DNA of 64,000 bases from Heliorestis convoluta (GCF_009649955.1 NZ_CP045875.1:2399501-2463500); one strand, 5' to 3'; numbered from the stretch's first letter, positions 9,418 through 19,955 are shown. The notes: a model not told the origin generated them from the sequence alone. Numbers and translations are program-made.

Positions 9418-10863
9418 TTGACAACACTGGAAGAGCTTAATACTTTTTTATACCCCTTAAACATTATTTCGGCCATAGTTGTTATTTTTCTAGAGAGAAG
9501 AAACGTAGCAGCTACCTGGGCCTGGTTAATGGTACTTCTCTTTCTTCCTGGGATTGGTTTTTTGCTTTACTTGGTCCTGGGACAAAGTTTGAGAAGACGA
9601 AGAATTTTCAAGATCAAAGAAGAAGAAATCAAAGCCATTGAAAAGCGAGTAGATAAACAAAAAAGCTTGTTGCTTCAAGGGGAGATGGCCTACAAGGATC
9701 CGGAAACGCTTTGCTATCAAGATATGATTTTTATGAATCTTAATAGCAACTATGCCATTTATACGCAAGACAATTCTGTAGAGATTTATACAGAGGGACA
9801 AAGCAAGTTTCATTCGTTGTTACAATCGATAGAAAAGGCAAAGGATCATATTCATTTGCTTTACTATATTGTACGAAATGATTCTATTGGCAAAAAAATT
9901 TTAGAAGCTTTAATCAGAAAAGCAAAAGAGGGAGTACAGGTACGCGTTCTTTATGATCATGTGGGATCTTCTGGATTGCATAAAACTTTTATCAATCAAT
10001 TGATTGAAGCAGGCGGTGAAGTGAGGGCTTTTTTCCCTTCACGCATTCCCTATGTAAACATACGACTGAATTATCGCAATCATCGCAAGCTTGTCATCAT
10101 CGATGGAGTTCATGGCTTTGTAGGTGGCTTTAACATTGGCGATGAATATCTAGGACTTGACAAGCACTTGGGTTACTGGCGAGATAGTCACTTGAAAGTA
10201 ACGGGCAGTGCTGTTCATATGATGCAAGCTCGCTTTATCTTAGACTGGAATCTTTCCTCACCTTCTCGCATTGAATTCAGTCCCGCCTACTTTCCCAAGC
10301 CTGAAAAAGCAGGCTCGATTGGTATGCAGATTGTTTCTAGTGGACCTACTTCAGAATGGCAGCATATTAAGAATGGCTATCTGAAAATGATTCATTCCGC
10401 CAAAGAGAGTATTTATATTCAGACGCCGTATTTTATTCCCGATGATAGCTTGCTAGCAGCGCTAAAAATTGCAGCTTTGTCCGGTGTTGATGTGCGTATT
10501 ATGTTACCGAGTAAGTCTGATCATATGCTGATCTACTGGGCTTCCCACTCTTACCTAGGAGAACTGTTAGCAAGCGGTGTGAAGTGTTATCTTTACGAGA
10601 AAGGCTTTCTTCACGCTAAAGTCATGACCATTGATGGCAAAGTAAGCTCCATCGGTTCGGCCAATATTGATATTCGCAGTTTTAAGCTTAACTTTGAAAT
10701 CAATGCTTTTATCTATGATTCAGCAACGACGAAGCAGCTAAATGAAATCTTCTTTCAAGATGCCAGAAACTGTGGAGAAGTTACTTTAGATGAATATGAC
10801 AATCAGCCTTTTACCATTCGTATGAAAGAGTCATTGGCGAGACTTTTATCACCTATTTTGTAG
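9418..10863 (+). CDS. cls: Cardiolipin synthase (phospholipase D family)
   Basis: This 481-residue membrane enzyme condenses phosphatidylglycerol molecules into cardiolipin. Two N-terminal membrane helices (about residues 10-55) are followed by two PLD domains with HxK(x)4D motifs: HRKLVIIDG (about residue 222) and HAKVMTIDG (about residue 401). Length and arrangement match bacterial Cls. The TTG start at 9418 lies 8 bases after gaggtg; no better-placed ATG exists. The gene is transcribed divergently from the chemoreceptor, and a terminator hairpin follows at 10894. Confidence 0.93.
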   Translation: MTTLEELNTFLYPLNIISAIVVIFLERRNVAATWAWLMVLLFLPGIGFLLYLVLGQSLRRRRIFKIKEEEIKAIEKRVDKQKSLLLQGEMAYKDPETLCYQDMIFMNLNSNYAIYTQDNSVEIYTEGQSKFHSLLQSIEKAKDHIHLLYYIVRNDSIGKKILEALIRKAKEGVQVRVLYDHVGSSGLHKTFINQLIEAGGEVRAFFPSRIPYVNIRLNYRNHRKLVIIDGVHGFVGGFNIGDEYLGLDKHLGYWRDSHLKVTGSAVHMMQARFILDWNLSSPSRIEFSPAYFPKPEKAGSIGMQIVSSGPTSEWQHIKNGYLKMIHSAKESIYIQTPYFIPDDSLLAALKIAALSGVDVRIMLPSKSDHMLIYWASHSYLGELLASGVKCYLYEKGFLHAKVMTIDGKVSSIGSANIDIRSFKLNFEINAFIYDSATTKQLNEIFFQDARNCGEVTLDEYDNQPFTIRMKESLARLLSPIL

Positions 10864-10893
10864 CAAATTTCTTTCATAAGGAAGAAGTCAGGC

Positions 10894-10930
10894 AAGACTT
10901 GCACTGTATCTATGATTGCAAGTCTTTTTT
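10894..10930 (+). terminator. Terminator after cardiolipin synthase
   Basis: A 10-bp perfect stem, AAGACTTGCA with its complement at 10917-10926, has a 13-base loop and is followed by a T run. Confidence 0.75.
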
Positions 10931-11037
10931 CTTGCCTTAAAAAGGCTATGTGCAGGATCTTGCAATTCCTCTTCGCGAAGAAGGGCCCTGGTTATATAAT
11001 AAAAAGAAGAATAGATAGCAAGGAAGGAGTGCTTTTT

Positions 11038-12336
11038 TTGCGCCTGCTTCATACATCAGACTGGCATTTTGGAAAAACTTTAGAAGGACAAAGCCGTTAT
11101 ATAGAACAAGTGACGTTTGTTGATGAGATTTGCGAGATTTGCGATCGTGAAAACGTCGACGTGATTCTTTTAGCTGGCGACGTCTTTCAACATGCCAACC
11201 CCAGTGCTTCCTCGGAAGAACTTTTTTTTAATGCCCTTGGGCGTTTGACTCGACAGGGTACTCGAGGGCTGGTCGTGATTGCTGGCAATCATGACAATCC
11301 AGAACGGCTTTGTGCCCCCAGTCCTTTGGCCGATGAATGGGCCATTACTTTACTTGGTTTGCCGAAAAAGGTAATCCATCCCTATACAAACGCTCAGCCC
11401 CAGCAAGTCCAACGTGTTCAGGCGGGCGCTTCCTGGGTAGAGCTAGCTGTGCCTGGTTGCGATCATAATATTGTGATCGCGGCTTTGCCTTATCCGTCAG
11501 AAGGGCGCTTGCGTGAATTATTGGCTCAAAGCATGGAAGAAGACGATTTGCGGAAAGGATACAATGAGCGGCTAGAACAAATATTTCAAGAACTAGGAAG
11601 TCATTTTCGTGATGATACGGTCAATGTGGTGATGAGTCACCTCTATGTTCGCGGTGGAGCCGCTTCCGATTCAGAAAGCAATATACAAATTGGTGGTGCC
11701 TTTGCTGTTGATCCAACGGTTTTTCCAGAAAAAGCACAATACATTGCTTTAGGCCATCTCCATCGCCCTCAAAACATAAGAGGTGCTTCTATGCCCATTC
11801 GCTATGCAGGCTCTCCCTTAGCCTACAGTTTTTCTGAAGCTGGACAAGCCAAGTCCGTAACGATTGTCGATCTACTGCCTGGGCAAGAAGCGCAGTTTTT
11901 TGAAATTCCTTTGTCCTCGGGGAAGCCCCTGGTGAAGTGGGTTCTACGAGGTGGTGAGGAAGAGTTGAACGAGCGCGTTGAATCGGGAGAAGACAGCGAA
12001 GCTTGGATTGATCTAGAGTTATATGTAAAAAGACAGCCTACATTAGATGATATCCAAAGGATAAAAGCTCTACATAAAGGTTTTGTTAACATTCGAGTTG
12101 TTGTAGGCCAAGAAGAAGAAAAAGCTTCAGTAAAAGAAAAGCTAGAACAACTTTCGATGGAACAGCGCTTTGTTCGTTTCTATCAGCAGCAGACCGGGGA
12201 AGAAGCGCCAGAAGAAGAATTGGTAGAGCTTTTTTTGGAGCTTTTGCAACAAAGCGAGACTAGCGAAGAGAGCACCCCTGAGCCAGAAGAAGTATTGAAA
12301 GAGCAGAAAGCAGGAGAGCAGGTGATTGCGCTATGA
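11038..12336 (+). CDS. sbcD: DNA double-strand-break nuclease subunit SbcD
   Basis: SbcD is the Mre11-like metallophosphoesterase of the SbcCD complex, which cuts hairpins and blocked DNA ends. Calcineurin-type motifs occur in order: HTSDWHFGKTLEG, LLAGDVFQ, GNHDNPERL, MSHLYVRGG and ALGHLHRPQ. The open frame extends upstream to 10912, but that stretch overlaps the preceding terminator. A TTG at 11038, about 8 bases after aaggag, gives the family N-terminus LRLLHTSDWHFG, so it is chosen (432 residues). The C-terminal tail is unusually rich in glutamate. The stop overlaps the sbcC start (ATGA), indicating translational coupling. Confidence 0.94.
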   Translation: MRLLHTSDWHFGKTLEGQSRYIEQVTFVDEICEICDRENVDVILLAGDVFQHANPSASSEELFFNALGRLTRQGTRGLVVIAGNHDNPERLCAPSPLADEWAITLLGLPKKVIHPYTNAQPQQVQRVQAGASWVELAVPGCDHNIVIAALPYPSEGRLRELLAQSMEEDDLRKGYNERLEQIFQELGSHFRDDTVNVVMSHLYVRGGAASDSESNIQIGGAFAVDPTVFPEKAQYIALGHLHRPQNIRGASMPIRYAGSPLAYSFSEAGQAKSVTIVDLLPGQEAQFFEIPLSSGKPLVKWVLRGGEEELNERVESGEDSEAWIDLELYVKRQPTLDDIQRIKALHKGFVNIRVVVGQEEEKASVKEKLEQLSMEQRFVRFYQQQTGEEAPEEELVELFLELLQQSETSEESTPEPEEVLKEQKAGEQVIAL

Positions 12337-15032
12337 AGCCAGTAAAGCTGACCCTTTCTGGACTAAACAGTTTTCGTCAGAAGCAAGAGATTGATTTTGG
12401 CGTGCTTACCGAAGCCGGCGTCTTTGGTATTTTTGGCAAGACGGGCAGTGGTAAGTCGACCCTTCTTGATGCCATCACCTTAGCACTCTACGGAGAAGTT
12501 CTGCGAGCAAAAGGAGGCACGCAGGGCATTGTTAATCATGGAGAAAAAAGTGTAGATGTTGCTTTTACTTTCGAGTTAGGTCTAGCTCAGGAGCGGCAGC
12601 GTTATCGTGTGGAGCGTAGATATGTCAGAGTGGATGAGAACGCAGTTAGAAACAGCGTCAGTCGATTGGTACTAATGGCTCCTACGAAAGAGGAAGAAGT
12701 TATCAAAGAAGGAAGTCGTGAAGTAACAAGAGCGATTGCTCATCTTTTAGGTATGACTTGTGATGACTTTACGCGAGCGGTGGTCCTTCCCCAAGGAAGG
12801 TTTGCCCAATTCTTAAATCTTGGCGGTAGAGAACGTCGTGAAATGTTACAGCGACTTTTTAAGCTTGAGCAGTTTGGAAGAATATTAGGAGAAAAGACAA
12901 ACAAACGTTACCAAAGCGTCTATGAGGAAAAAGGCAAAGTAGAAAGTGAGCTCAAAGGCATAGGCGATGCTTCGGAAGAAGCCCTTCAACAAGTGATAGA
13001 AGCCTTAACAAAAGCAACAGAAGAAGAAAAAAAGTCAAAAGAAGCTCTACAACAAGTGCAAAAGAAATGGCAAGAATTTCAAAAGAGATATGAACTTCAA
13101 GAAAAGATAGCGGTCGTAGAAAAAAAATATGACGATCATCAAAAGCAGATTGATCTTTTAGAGAAAATAAAAGAGGCCGTTCATAAAGCAGAGCGAGCCT
13201 CTAAAGTCTATCCATTTTTGCAACGACAGGAAGAAGTCCACCAGTATGAACAAAGTCTTCTCAACGAAAAAAGCGTAATAGAAAAAGAAGTGCAAAATCT
13301 CTGGAAGAGAGTACTGGAAGCGCAAAAGACCTGGGAAGAAGCCAAAAAGCGAAGAGAAGAAGAAGAAGCACCCTTAATTAGAGAAAAAGCGCAACTAGAA
13401 GAGGCGCTAAAAATAGAAAAACGACTAGCCCTGCAGTTAGCTGAGATAGAAAGCCTTCTTGAAGAACTGTCGGTGTATCAGCAAGAAGTCGAAAAAGCGA
13501 GCTTGCTTAAAAAGCATTGGCGGGAACAAAGAACGATTAACCAAATTGATTTAAGCAAGGCAGAAGAGCAGTTGGTACTAAATAGAGTAGAAAGTAGTGC
13601 TCGTAACGCAGTTATAGAAAGCTGTCGTCGCTGGGATAATCTTGAGCAAAAAAGAAAAATCATAGCAAAGGCTGAGACCGAAGTAAAAGGAAGAGAAAAG
13701 AAACTTGAAGAGAGCCGTGGTCACTGGACGCAAAAAGGTATACTCGCTGATAACTTGCACAAAGAGTGGGAGAAGCGTAAAGCGCAAGAAGAAAAACTGG
13801 CAGATCCACCAATACAAGAAAGAATTATAACAGATTTTGAAATTCGTCTTGGAGAAATGGCTCTACTGCACAAAAGCTTACAAGAGCAAGAAAATGCTTG
13901 GAAGCAATTAAATGAAGAGCAAAAGAAAAATCAAGAAACAGTAGGAACCCTTGGCCAAGAAAAAGGAAAAGAAGAAGCAAAGCTGCAAAAAGCAACAGCA
14001 GCCTTGGTGGCACTACAAGAAAAGCTAGAACAGCTTCTCCGGCAAGATAAAATCGCGATGGCGATTCAACTTGCCCAAGATTTACAGCCTGGTCAACCCT
14101 GCTTGGTCTGCGGTTCTCTTGATCATCGTCAACACAGTAGACCAACAGAGCAAGATAGTTCTACCAAAGAAGAAAAAGAGCTGCTGGAAAGAAAAATTGC
14201 GGAGACAGAAAAAGCACAAGAGAAGATCAAAAAAAATCTCGAGCAGATAGAACGTTCCATAGATCGAGCAGAGACGATTAAAGATTTTTCTAAAGAAAAA
14301 GAAGGTATCCTTCGTGAAGAATTGCGCCATCTGCGACGTTTATGCAATCAAAAATGGCCAGGAAAAAAGCCTCTAGAGCTTTCCCTTGAAGAAAATAGTC
14401 CTTCTGCCTTGCTAATGGAAAAGCGTATAGAAGGGGCCCGTCAAGCTTTATCTAACAAAAAAGTACAATTGCAACAATGGAAAGAAGAAAGAGAAAAGAG
14501 CCAGAAGCGACTACAGCACTGTTACGAGCAACGGGCCAAAGCCCAAGCGGATTATGAAACAGGAGAGGAACTTGTAAGAACTGCTGAGATAGAATTGGAC
14601 AAAGCGAGGGAAAAAAATTTAGAAGCCTTACAAGAAGGAGAAAAGGCCGAAGAATGGTTTCGTCATAGCCTTCTATCCCTATCGTTGCCACAAGAGATGA
14701 CTCTTGATGAAGCCCAGGAAAAAATCAAAAAAATGGTAGCAGAAATAGAAGAAAAGGATAGACTTTATGCAGCCACAGAAAAAGCGATTGCTACACTCCA
14801 TGAAGCAATCGCTCAATCAATCGAAAAATATGAAGAATATCGTCAAGAAGAAATAAAAGCGCATCAGGAAGTAATCCAAAGAGAAGCTCTACTTAAAGAG
14901 AAAAAAGAGCAAAGAGAAAGTCAAGAAAAGCAACTTCATCAAATAACAGAGGGTGTTTCTGCAACAGAATTACTCAGAAAAAATGAAAAAAAAGCTGGCT
15001 ACGATTCGTGTAGAAGAAAAGCAATCTTATGA
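12333..15032 (+). pseudogene. sbcC: Exonuclease subunit SbcC, N-terminal part (frameshifted)
   Basis: SbcC is the Rad50-like SMC ATPase partner of SbcD. This frame carries the Walker A motif FGKTGSGKST (about residues 34-43), a long charged coiled coil, and the zinc-hook cysteines CLVC (about residue 589), then the start of the return coiled coil. It leaves the conserved frame inside or just after the A8 run at 14986-14993 and stops at 15032. The rest of SbcC continues in the +1 frame. Removing one A gives a smooth RKNEKKLATIRVEEK junction. The intact protein would be about 1220 residues. Sequencing error, mutation, or polymerase slippage on A8 could each explain it. Confidence 0.88.
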
Positions 15033-15999
15033 TACTTATCAAGAAGGGGAAAAAGATCATCGTCAGAGCAAAGAAAAGCTGACGAAAATAGAAAGTGCTT
15101 GGGAAAGGGCGCAACAAGAGCTTGATCAAGGGACGCAGAAGGCAATCGATGAAATGGAAAAAGAAGGGTTTTTGAGGCGAGACGATCTCTTGAATGCATT
15201 GCTAGACGAAAAGGAGTTGGAAAAGAAGAAAGAGTGGATTGAAGCGTACTTAGATCAAAGCAAAGAGATGCAACGAGAGATAAAAGCTTTAAAAAATCAA
15301 CTGGAGAATCGGAAAAAGATTACGAGAGAAGAAGTGAACCATCAAGAGCAGTTGTTTCAAGAAGGACAAAAAAAGTTTGAAGAAGCTACGAGAAAGAGAG
15401 GCGCCGTTGAACAAGCTCACCAAGAAATACAAAGGAAACATCAACGCTGGAAAGAGCTTTCTCATCGTCATAAAAATTTGATGCAAGAAAACCGTCTGCT
15501 AGAAAGGCTCAAACTACTGCTTCGAGGAGATCGTTTCGTAGAATTTTTAGCCCAAGAGCAGATTGAATTTGTAGCGCAGCAAGCTTCAGAGCAACTGAAG
15601 ATGATGACGCAGAACCGTTATGCCTTAGAGATTTCTTCCGACGGTGGTTTTGTGATTCGAGATGATGCCAATGGCAGCGTCAGGCGTCCTGTCGCTTCTT
15701 TGTCGGGAGGAGAAACTTTTCAAGCATCCCTTGCTTTGGCCCTCGCTTTATCAGCACAGATCCAATTGCAAGGTCGATATCCCCTCGAGTTTTTCTTTCT
15801 CGATGAAGGCTTTGGCTCTCTGGATGCAGAGTCTCTCGATGTGGTTATTGCAACGTTAGAAAGATTGCAACTGGGCAACCGCTCTATCGGGGTGATCAGT
15901 CATGTCCAGGAATTACAACAGCGCCTTCATCGACGGTTGATCGTCTCACAAAAAGATGGGATCCTTGGAGGCAGTCAAGTTCGCGTAGAAATTGGCTAA
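14953..15999 (+). pseudogene. sbcC: Exonuclease subunit SbcC, C-terminal part (frameshifted)
   Basis: This is the second frame of sbcC. It holds the end of the return coiled coil and the C-terminal ATPase half, with ABC signature SLSGGETFQASLALALAL and Walker B FFFLDEGFGSLDAESLD. Those motifs complete the ATPase whose Walker A is in the upstream fragment. The apparent start (GTG at 14953) lies inside the coiled coil and has no ribosome-binding site, so it is not an independent gene. True homology begins near 14990. The stop lies 17 bp before the next gene. Confidence 0.88.
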
Positions 16000-16015
16000 A
16001 AAAGTAGGTGATACC

Positions 16016-17149
16016 ATGGCTACAAAAAAAGATTTTGTTGCCGTAACAGCTTGCTCAAGTTATGAACAGTTGCAAATTGACAAAGCCGTAGAAAGGCTTT
16101 TATCTAGGCTCCAAATCACAGATAGTGCTATCAAGAAAGGAATGAGAATTGCCCTAAAGCCCAATCTGGTGATGGCCAAAGAACCAGAGCGGGCTATAAC
16201 GACCCACCCTGCCCTCGTCGAATCCATCGGACGTATCTTATTAGAAAAAGGAGCCATTCCTTTTCTGATTGATAGCCCAGGCGGACCAGCCAGCCAAAGC
16301 GCTTTAGCGACACTCTATGAAAGAACAGGCATGAAAGAAGTTGCCCAAAGATTGGGCATCGAGCTGTGCTTCGATCTGTCGGAAGTAGAAGTACCCTTGG
16401 CTGGAAAGAGTCCCATTAAGAAAGTCTATCTCTTACAATCAATTGTAGAAGCCGATGGCTTAATTAATTTTCCTAAAATTAAGACACACGGTCAGACGGG
16501 GTACACAGGCGCTGTGAAAAACTTATATGGCGCCATAGCGGGCTTACGTAAAGCAGAATATCACTTTCGGTTGCAAGATCGAGCTATCTTTGCGCAATTG
16601 CTTTTGGATTTGAACGAGTTGCTGAAGCCTATGCTGCATATCGCCGATGGCGTGATTGGAATGGAAGGCGACGGACCTACAGGCGGTGTGCCAAAGCCTT
16701 TCGGCTATCTTTTTGCTTCAACGTCTCCCTATGCGCTGGATCATTATGTTCTAGAATTGATTAAACTTCAGGGCATTGAGACAAATCTGCTGGCACAGCA
16801 GCGTGGCTTACTTCAACCCTATGAGGTCCTTAGCGGCGGCGAGTCGATTCAAGAGGTACCTTTCCGACCGGCCAAAAGTCGACAAGTTAATTTTGCCGAA
16901 AATTACTTGCCTCGACCTCTGGCCCAGATCGTCTCGCGCCGCTTACGTCCCTTGCCACGATTTCATCAAGAAAAATGCACCGGCTGTCGCATTTGCTTAA
17001 AAAGTTGCCCTTCTCAGGCTCTTACCTTTGCGAAAATTCCTCAGTTAGAAAGAGATAAATGCTTTGGTTGTCTTTGTTGTCATGAGCTTTGCCCGGAAGG
17101 AGCTGTTTCGATTCGGAAAAGCTTGCTCAATCGAGGCTTTTGGCGATGA
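16016..17149 (+). CDS. DUF362 domain protein with C-terminal 2x[4Fe-4S] ferredoxin domain
   Basis: A 377-residue protein. The main part is the DUF362 domain, with KPNLVMAKEPERAITTHP and NFPKIKTHGQTGYTGAVKN. The last 60 residues carry two ferredoxin-type cluster motifs, CTGCRICLKSCPSQAL and CFGCLCCHELCPEGAV. Such proteins are common in anaerobes and are presumed electron-transfer or sensor proteins; no substrate is known to me. The ATG at 16016 follows aggtgat closely and is preferred over an upstream TTG. It lies just downstream of sbcC on the same strand and may be cotranscribed with sbcDC. Confidence 0.85.
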   Translation: MATKKDFVAVTACSSYEQLQIDKAVERLLSRLQITDSAIKKGMRIALKPNLVMAKEPERAITTHPALVESIGRILLEKGAIPFLIDSPGGPASQSALATLYERTGMKEVAQRLGIELCFDLSEVEVPLAGKSPIKKVYLLQSIVEADGLINFPKIKTHGQTGYTGAVKNLYGAIAGLRKAEYHFRLQDRAIFAQLLLDLNELLKPMLHIADGVIGMEGDGPTGGVPKPFGYLFASTSPYALDHYVLELIKLQGIETNLLAQQRGLLQPYEVLSGGESIQEVPFRPAKSRQVNFAENYLPRPLAQIVSRRLRPLPRFHQEKCTGCRICLKSCPSQALTFAKIPQLERDKCFGCLCCHELCPEGAVSIRKSLLNRGFWR

Positions 17150-17173
17150 GCTTGTAGCTTGCGTTGCTAAACT

Positions 17174-19366
17174 TTAATGGGGTGTTGTTGTGGGCAATTC
17201 TTGAGAAGGGACCGTCTGTTGCCCTTTCTTCTTGCGATAGTATTGACTAACAAAGAGAAAGAGTAAGATGGCTATGCCGACTGTGTCGGTTATAAAGCTA
17301 CCGTGAACCAGAACGAGGGCTGCAACCAGGGCTAGAAGGCGTTCGTACCAGCGGTATTCTGAGAGAAGCCAGCGTTGAATAAAGGATGAGAAGGCAACGA
17401 TGCCGATAAAGGCTGTAAAGATATTCAGCGTCACTTGGACCCACGTTGCTTCCGGATTAAGAAGTAAGATTGTGGGGTTGGTTGCAAAGACGAAGGGCAG
17501 AAGTAGTGCGCCGGAGTCGAATTTAAAGCCTTGTATGCCTGTACGAAGCGGTTCTGCTTTGGCTATGCCGGCAGTGGCGTAGGCAGGCAAGTTAATCGGT
17601 GGTGTATCGTCTGCGAGGATGCCGTAGTAGAGAACGAAAAGGTGCGCCGCCATAATGGGTAAGCCTAGCATCACGAGAGCCGGTGCGATCATGGATGCTA
17701 GAACAACGTAAGTGGCCGTTGTTGGAAGACCGAGCCCCATAATCAGGCAAGCGATGACGGTAAGAATTAAAGCAATATAAAGCTGCATGTCGCTACCGCT
17801 AAAGAAGGGTACAAAAGCAACAATATCTTCAGAAAAGCCAACGATCATGTGGGGCAGTTTGCTCGATAAGCCTGTTAAGTTGACAACACCAATAAGGATG
17901 CCGGCGGTCGCACAGGCAACTACAACAGAAAGGGAGTTGCGGGCGGCCATTTCAAAGCCTGCAGCCAATTCGCGCAAGCCAAAGCGGACAGGGCTTCCTT
18001 CTATCTGGTACTTTCGTTGGAGTAAAATGAAGAGCAGAGCAATAAAGGTGCCTAATAGGATCATTGCGGCAATCTCAATCTTCCAATTTAAAAAGTAGTG
18101 CAATCCATAGGAGAGAAGAAAGAGAGACGCGGCGATGGCCATGCCTGCTCCAAAGCGCTCTCGAAAATGATTGGCGAAAAAAGCAAGGGAGAGCAAGATG
18201 ATAATGGCGAAAAAGGCCGCGTTCGGCACGGTTTGTCCTTTGGCCAAGAAAAAGACAAGAATCATCAAAGGTAAGAGCAAGTAACCTTGTTGCAACAAAG
18301 TGCTACGTGCTGAGACGAGTTCATGCGGTGATAAGCCTCTGATGTTATTTTTGGCTGCTTCAAAGTGAACCATCAACAAAATCGCTGTATAGCTGAGAAT
18401 GGCAGGTATGGCGGCACTGCGAATGATTTCTATGTAACTGTGTCCCGTATACTCAATCATCAAAAAAGCAGCGGCACCCATAATGGGTGGGAGTAGTTGA
18501 CCACTTGAAGAAGCGGCTACCTCAATACCACCGGCTACATGGGGCTTAAAGCCTACTTTTTTCATCAAAGGAATGGTAAAGGTTCCTGTTGTTACGGCAT
18601 TGGCCACAGAGCTTCCAGAGATACTGCCGAGCATACCGCTTGATAAGACAGCCGCTTTGGCAGGGCCGCCACGGTATTTGCCAAAAGCACGCAAAGCAAG
18701 ATCGATAAACATTTTCCCCGCGCCAGTGGCTTCTAAGATAGCGCCAAAAAGGATAAAGATAAAAACGTAATTGGCCGAGACCCAGATGGGTGTGCTAAAG
18801 AGCCCCGTTGTGGTAAAGGCCATTTCGTAGAAAAAGTCATGAAAATCAGCACGGCTATGGCGAAAAGGTGGCAATAGGTAAGCACCTAGGAAAAAGTAAG
18901 CCGTAAAAAGACCCGCAATAATGACGAGGGGCTTGCCAACGACGCGGCGGGTTGCTTCTACGACCAAAAAAAGTAAAGAAATGGCTACAGCCAGATCCAT
19001 TGTCGTCATGCGGGCACTTAAAATAGACGGCGATTGTTGATTAAAGATAATGTAAGCGCCGACGGAAGAAGCAAAAAGAGCGAGCAAAAGATCATACCAG
19101 GGAATGGTGCGCTGATTTAACCCTTTTTTAATGGGATATATAAGAAAGACTAAAGTTAAGGCCATGGTTAAGTGCAAGATAAGATGACTGCGAGATCCTA
19201 CAAGCAAGCCAAAGCCTGCGGTAACAAAGTGATACAGTGACATGGATATGCTAATGAGAAGGATCATTAGAGCCAAGATGCCGCCTACATTGCGATCGCT
19301 TGATTCTAGCTCCATCGCTTGCTTTTGAATTTGCTCTTGCATATCCTCTATTTTTTTAGAGTTCAA
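17174..19366 (-). CDS. TAXI-type TRAP transporter fused permease
   Basis: A 730-residue, highly hydrophobic protein in which the small (4-helix, DctQ-like) and large (DctM-like) TRAP permease subunits are fused, as in TAXI-type systems. Motifs include GSISGSSVANAVTTGTFTIP and LIMGLGLPTTATYVVLASM, typical of the DctM part. It works with the binding lipoprotein encoded at 19956-20909 to import small organic acids, often glutamate or related dicarboxylates, driven by an ion gradient; the substrate cannot be read from sequence. The N-terminus is charged (MNSKKIEDMQEQ). The TTG at 19366 has an upstream AAGGA; the ATG nine codons in, after AGAGGAT, is an alternative. Confidence 0.93.
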   Translation of the reverse strand: MNSKKIEDMQEQIQKQAMELESSDRNVGGILALMILLISISMSLYHFVTAGFGLLVGSRSHLILHLTMALTLVFLIYPIKKGLNQRTIPWYDLLLALFASSVGAYIIFNQQSPSILSARMTTMDLAVAISLLFLVVEATRRVVGKPLVIIAGLFTAYFFLGAYLLPPFRHSRADFHDFFYEMAFTTTGLFSTPIWVSANYVFIFILFGAILEATGAGKMFIDLALRAFGKYRGGPAKAAVLSSGMLGSISGSSVANAVTTGTFTIPLMKKVGFKPHVAGGIEVAASSSGQLLPPIMGAAAFLMIEYTGHSYIEIIRSAAIPAILSYTAILLMVHFEAAKNNIRGLSPHELVSARSTLLQQGYLLLPLMILVFFLAKGQTVPNAAFFAIIILLSLAFFANHFRERFGAGMAIAASLFLLSYGLHYFLNWKIEIAAMILLGTFIALLFILLQRKYQIEGSPVRFGLRELAAGFEMAARNSLSVVVACATAGILIGVVNLTGLSSKLPHMIVGFSEDIVAFVPFFSGSDMQLYIALILTVIACLIMGLGLPTTATYVVLASMIAPALVMLGLPIMAAHLFVLYYGILADDTPPINLPAYATAGIAKAEPLRTGIQGFKFDSGALLLPFVFATNPTILLLNPEATWVQVTLNIFTAFIGIVAFSSFIQRWLLSEYRWYERLLALVAALVLVHGSFITDTVGIAILLFLFVSQYYRKKKGQQTVPSQELPTTTPH

Positions 19367-19381
19367 GCTATCACGTCCTTG

Positions 19382-19843
19382 TTATATTTTTTGAGGATCT
19401 GCAAAGGTGTACCAGTATGACCAAAAAGGTAGCTTGATAACATCGATTTTTATAACAACACCAACGTAAGGGGAAGCTGATAATAGAATCGTTTCATCAT
19501 GGACATGCAGCGTATGAGGAAAGAGATCATCTGGAAGCAAGTACAGTGATGACACAGGTTCTTCAATTTCCTGTAAGACATAATATCCGTCTATCAGTGC
19601 GCTTTGCCCTTTGCTTAGATGAGGCAAGCCAGCACCAAAAGAACTTGTCCAGCTTTCCATGGCTAGGATTTGTCCTTTTTCATCAATCTTAAATTTTTCT
19701 ATCACTTCAGACCGTTCCACCGAATGAATGTAGCGGTGGGAAAACCAGTCGCCTTTTTCAATGGCTACAGAAAAGAGGAGGCTGCCTCTGTCTTTTTCTT
19801 TTATGACAAGATAGAGTTGTGACGGTAGTAAGAATCCTAGCAA
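19382..19843 (-). CDS. DUF1850 family protein of the TAXI-TRAP locus
   Basis: A small protein resembling DUF1850 (conserved RYIHSVERSEVIEKF and ESWTSSFGAGLP). This family habitually sits between TAXI binding protein and fused permease genes, exactly as here; its role is unknown. The start is unclear. The TTG at 19843 has no ribosome-binding site, yet the same frame stays open upstream through a hydrophobic stretch (LFLSFSFLISFLLG) that looks like a signal or anchor. That stretch reaches back into the terminator hairpin of the upstream gene with no ATG, GTG or TTG, only an ATT. Confidence 0.75.
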   Translation of the reverse strand: MLGFLLPSQLYLVIKEKDRGSLLFSVAIEKGDWFSHRYIHSVERSEVIEKFKIDEKGQILAMESWTSSFGAGLPHLSKGQSALIDGYYVLQEIEEPVSSLYLLPDDLFPHTLHVHDETILLSASPYVGVVIKIDVIKLPFWSYWYTFADPQKI

Positions 19844-19870
19844 AAAAGAGATAAGAAAAGAAAAAGACAG

Positions 19871-19903
19871 AAAAAGGCACTGCCTACGAGCAATGCCTTT
19901 TTC
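19871..19903 (-). terminator. Hairpin between the TAXI binding-protein and DUF1850 genes
   Basis: The stem AAAAAGGCA-y-TGC pairs across a six-base loop and ends in a T run on the minus strand. It may be a partial terminator that lowers permease expression relative to the binding protein. Confidence 0.65.
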
Positions 19904-19955
19904 TTACCCTTAGAGCTGTTCGTACTTTTCATAATCAAGAAGAATTAGAACTTTT

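Noticed and set aside
10912-11037. N-terminal extension of SbcD
   Set aside because: It overlaps the cls terminator and has no start with a ribosome-binding site; the family start is TTG 11038.
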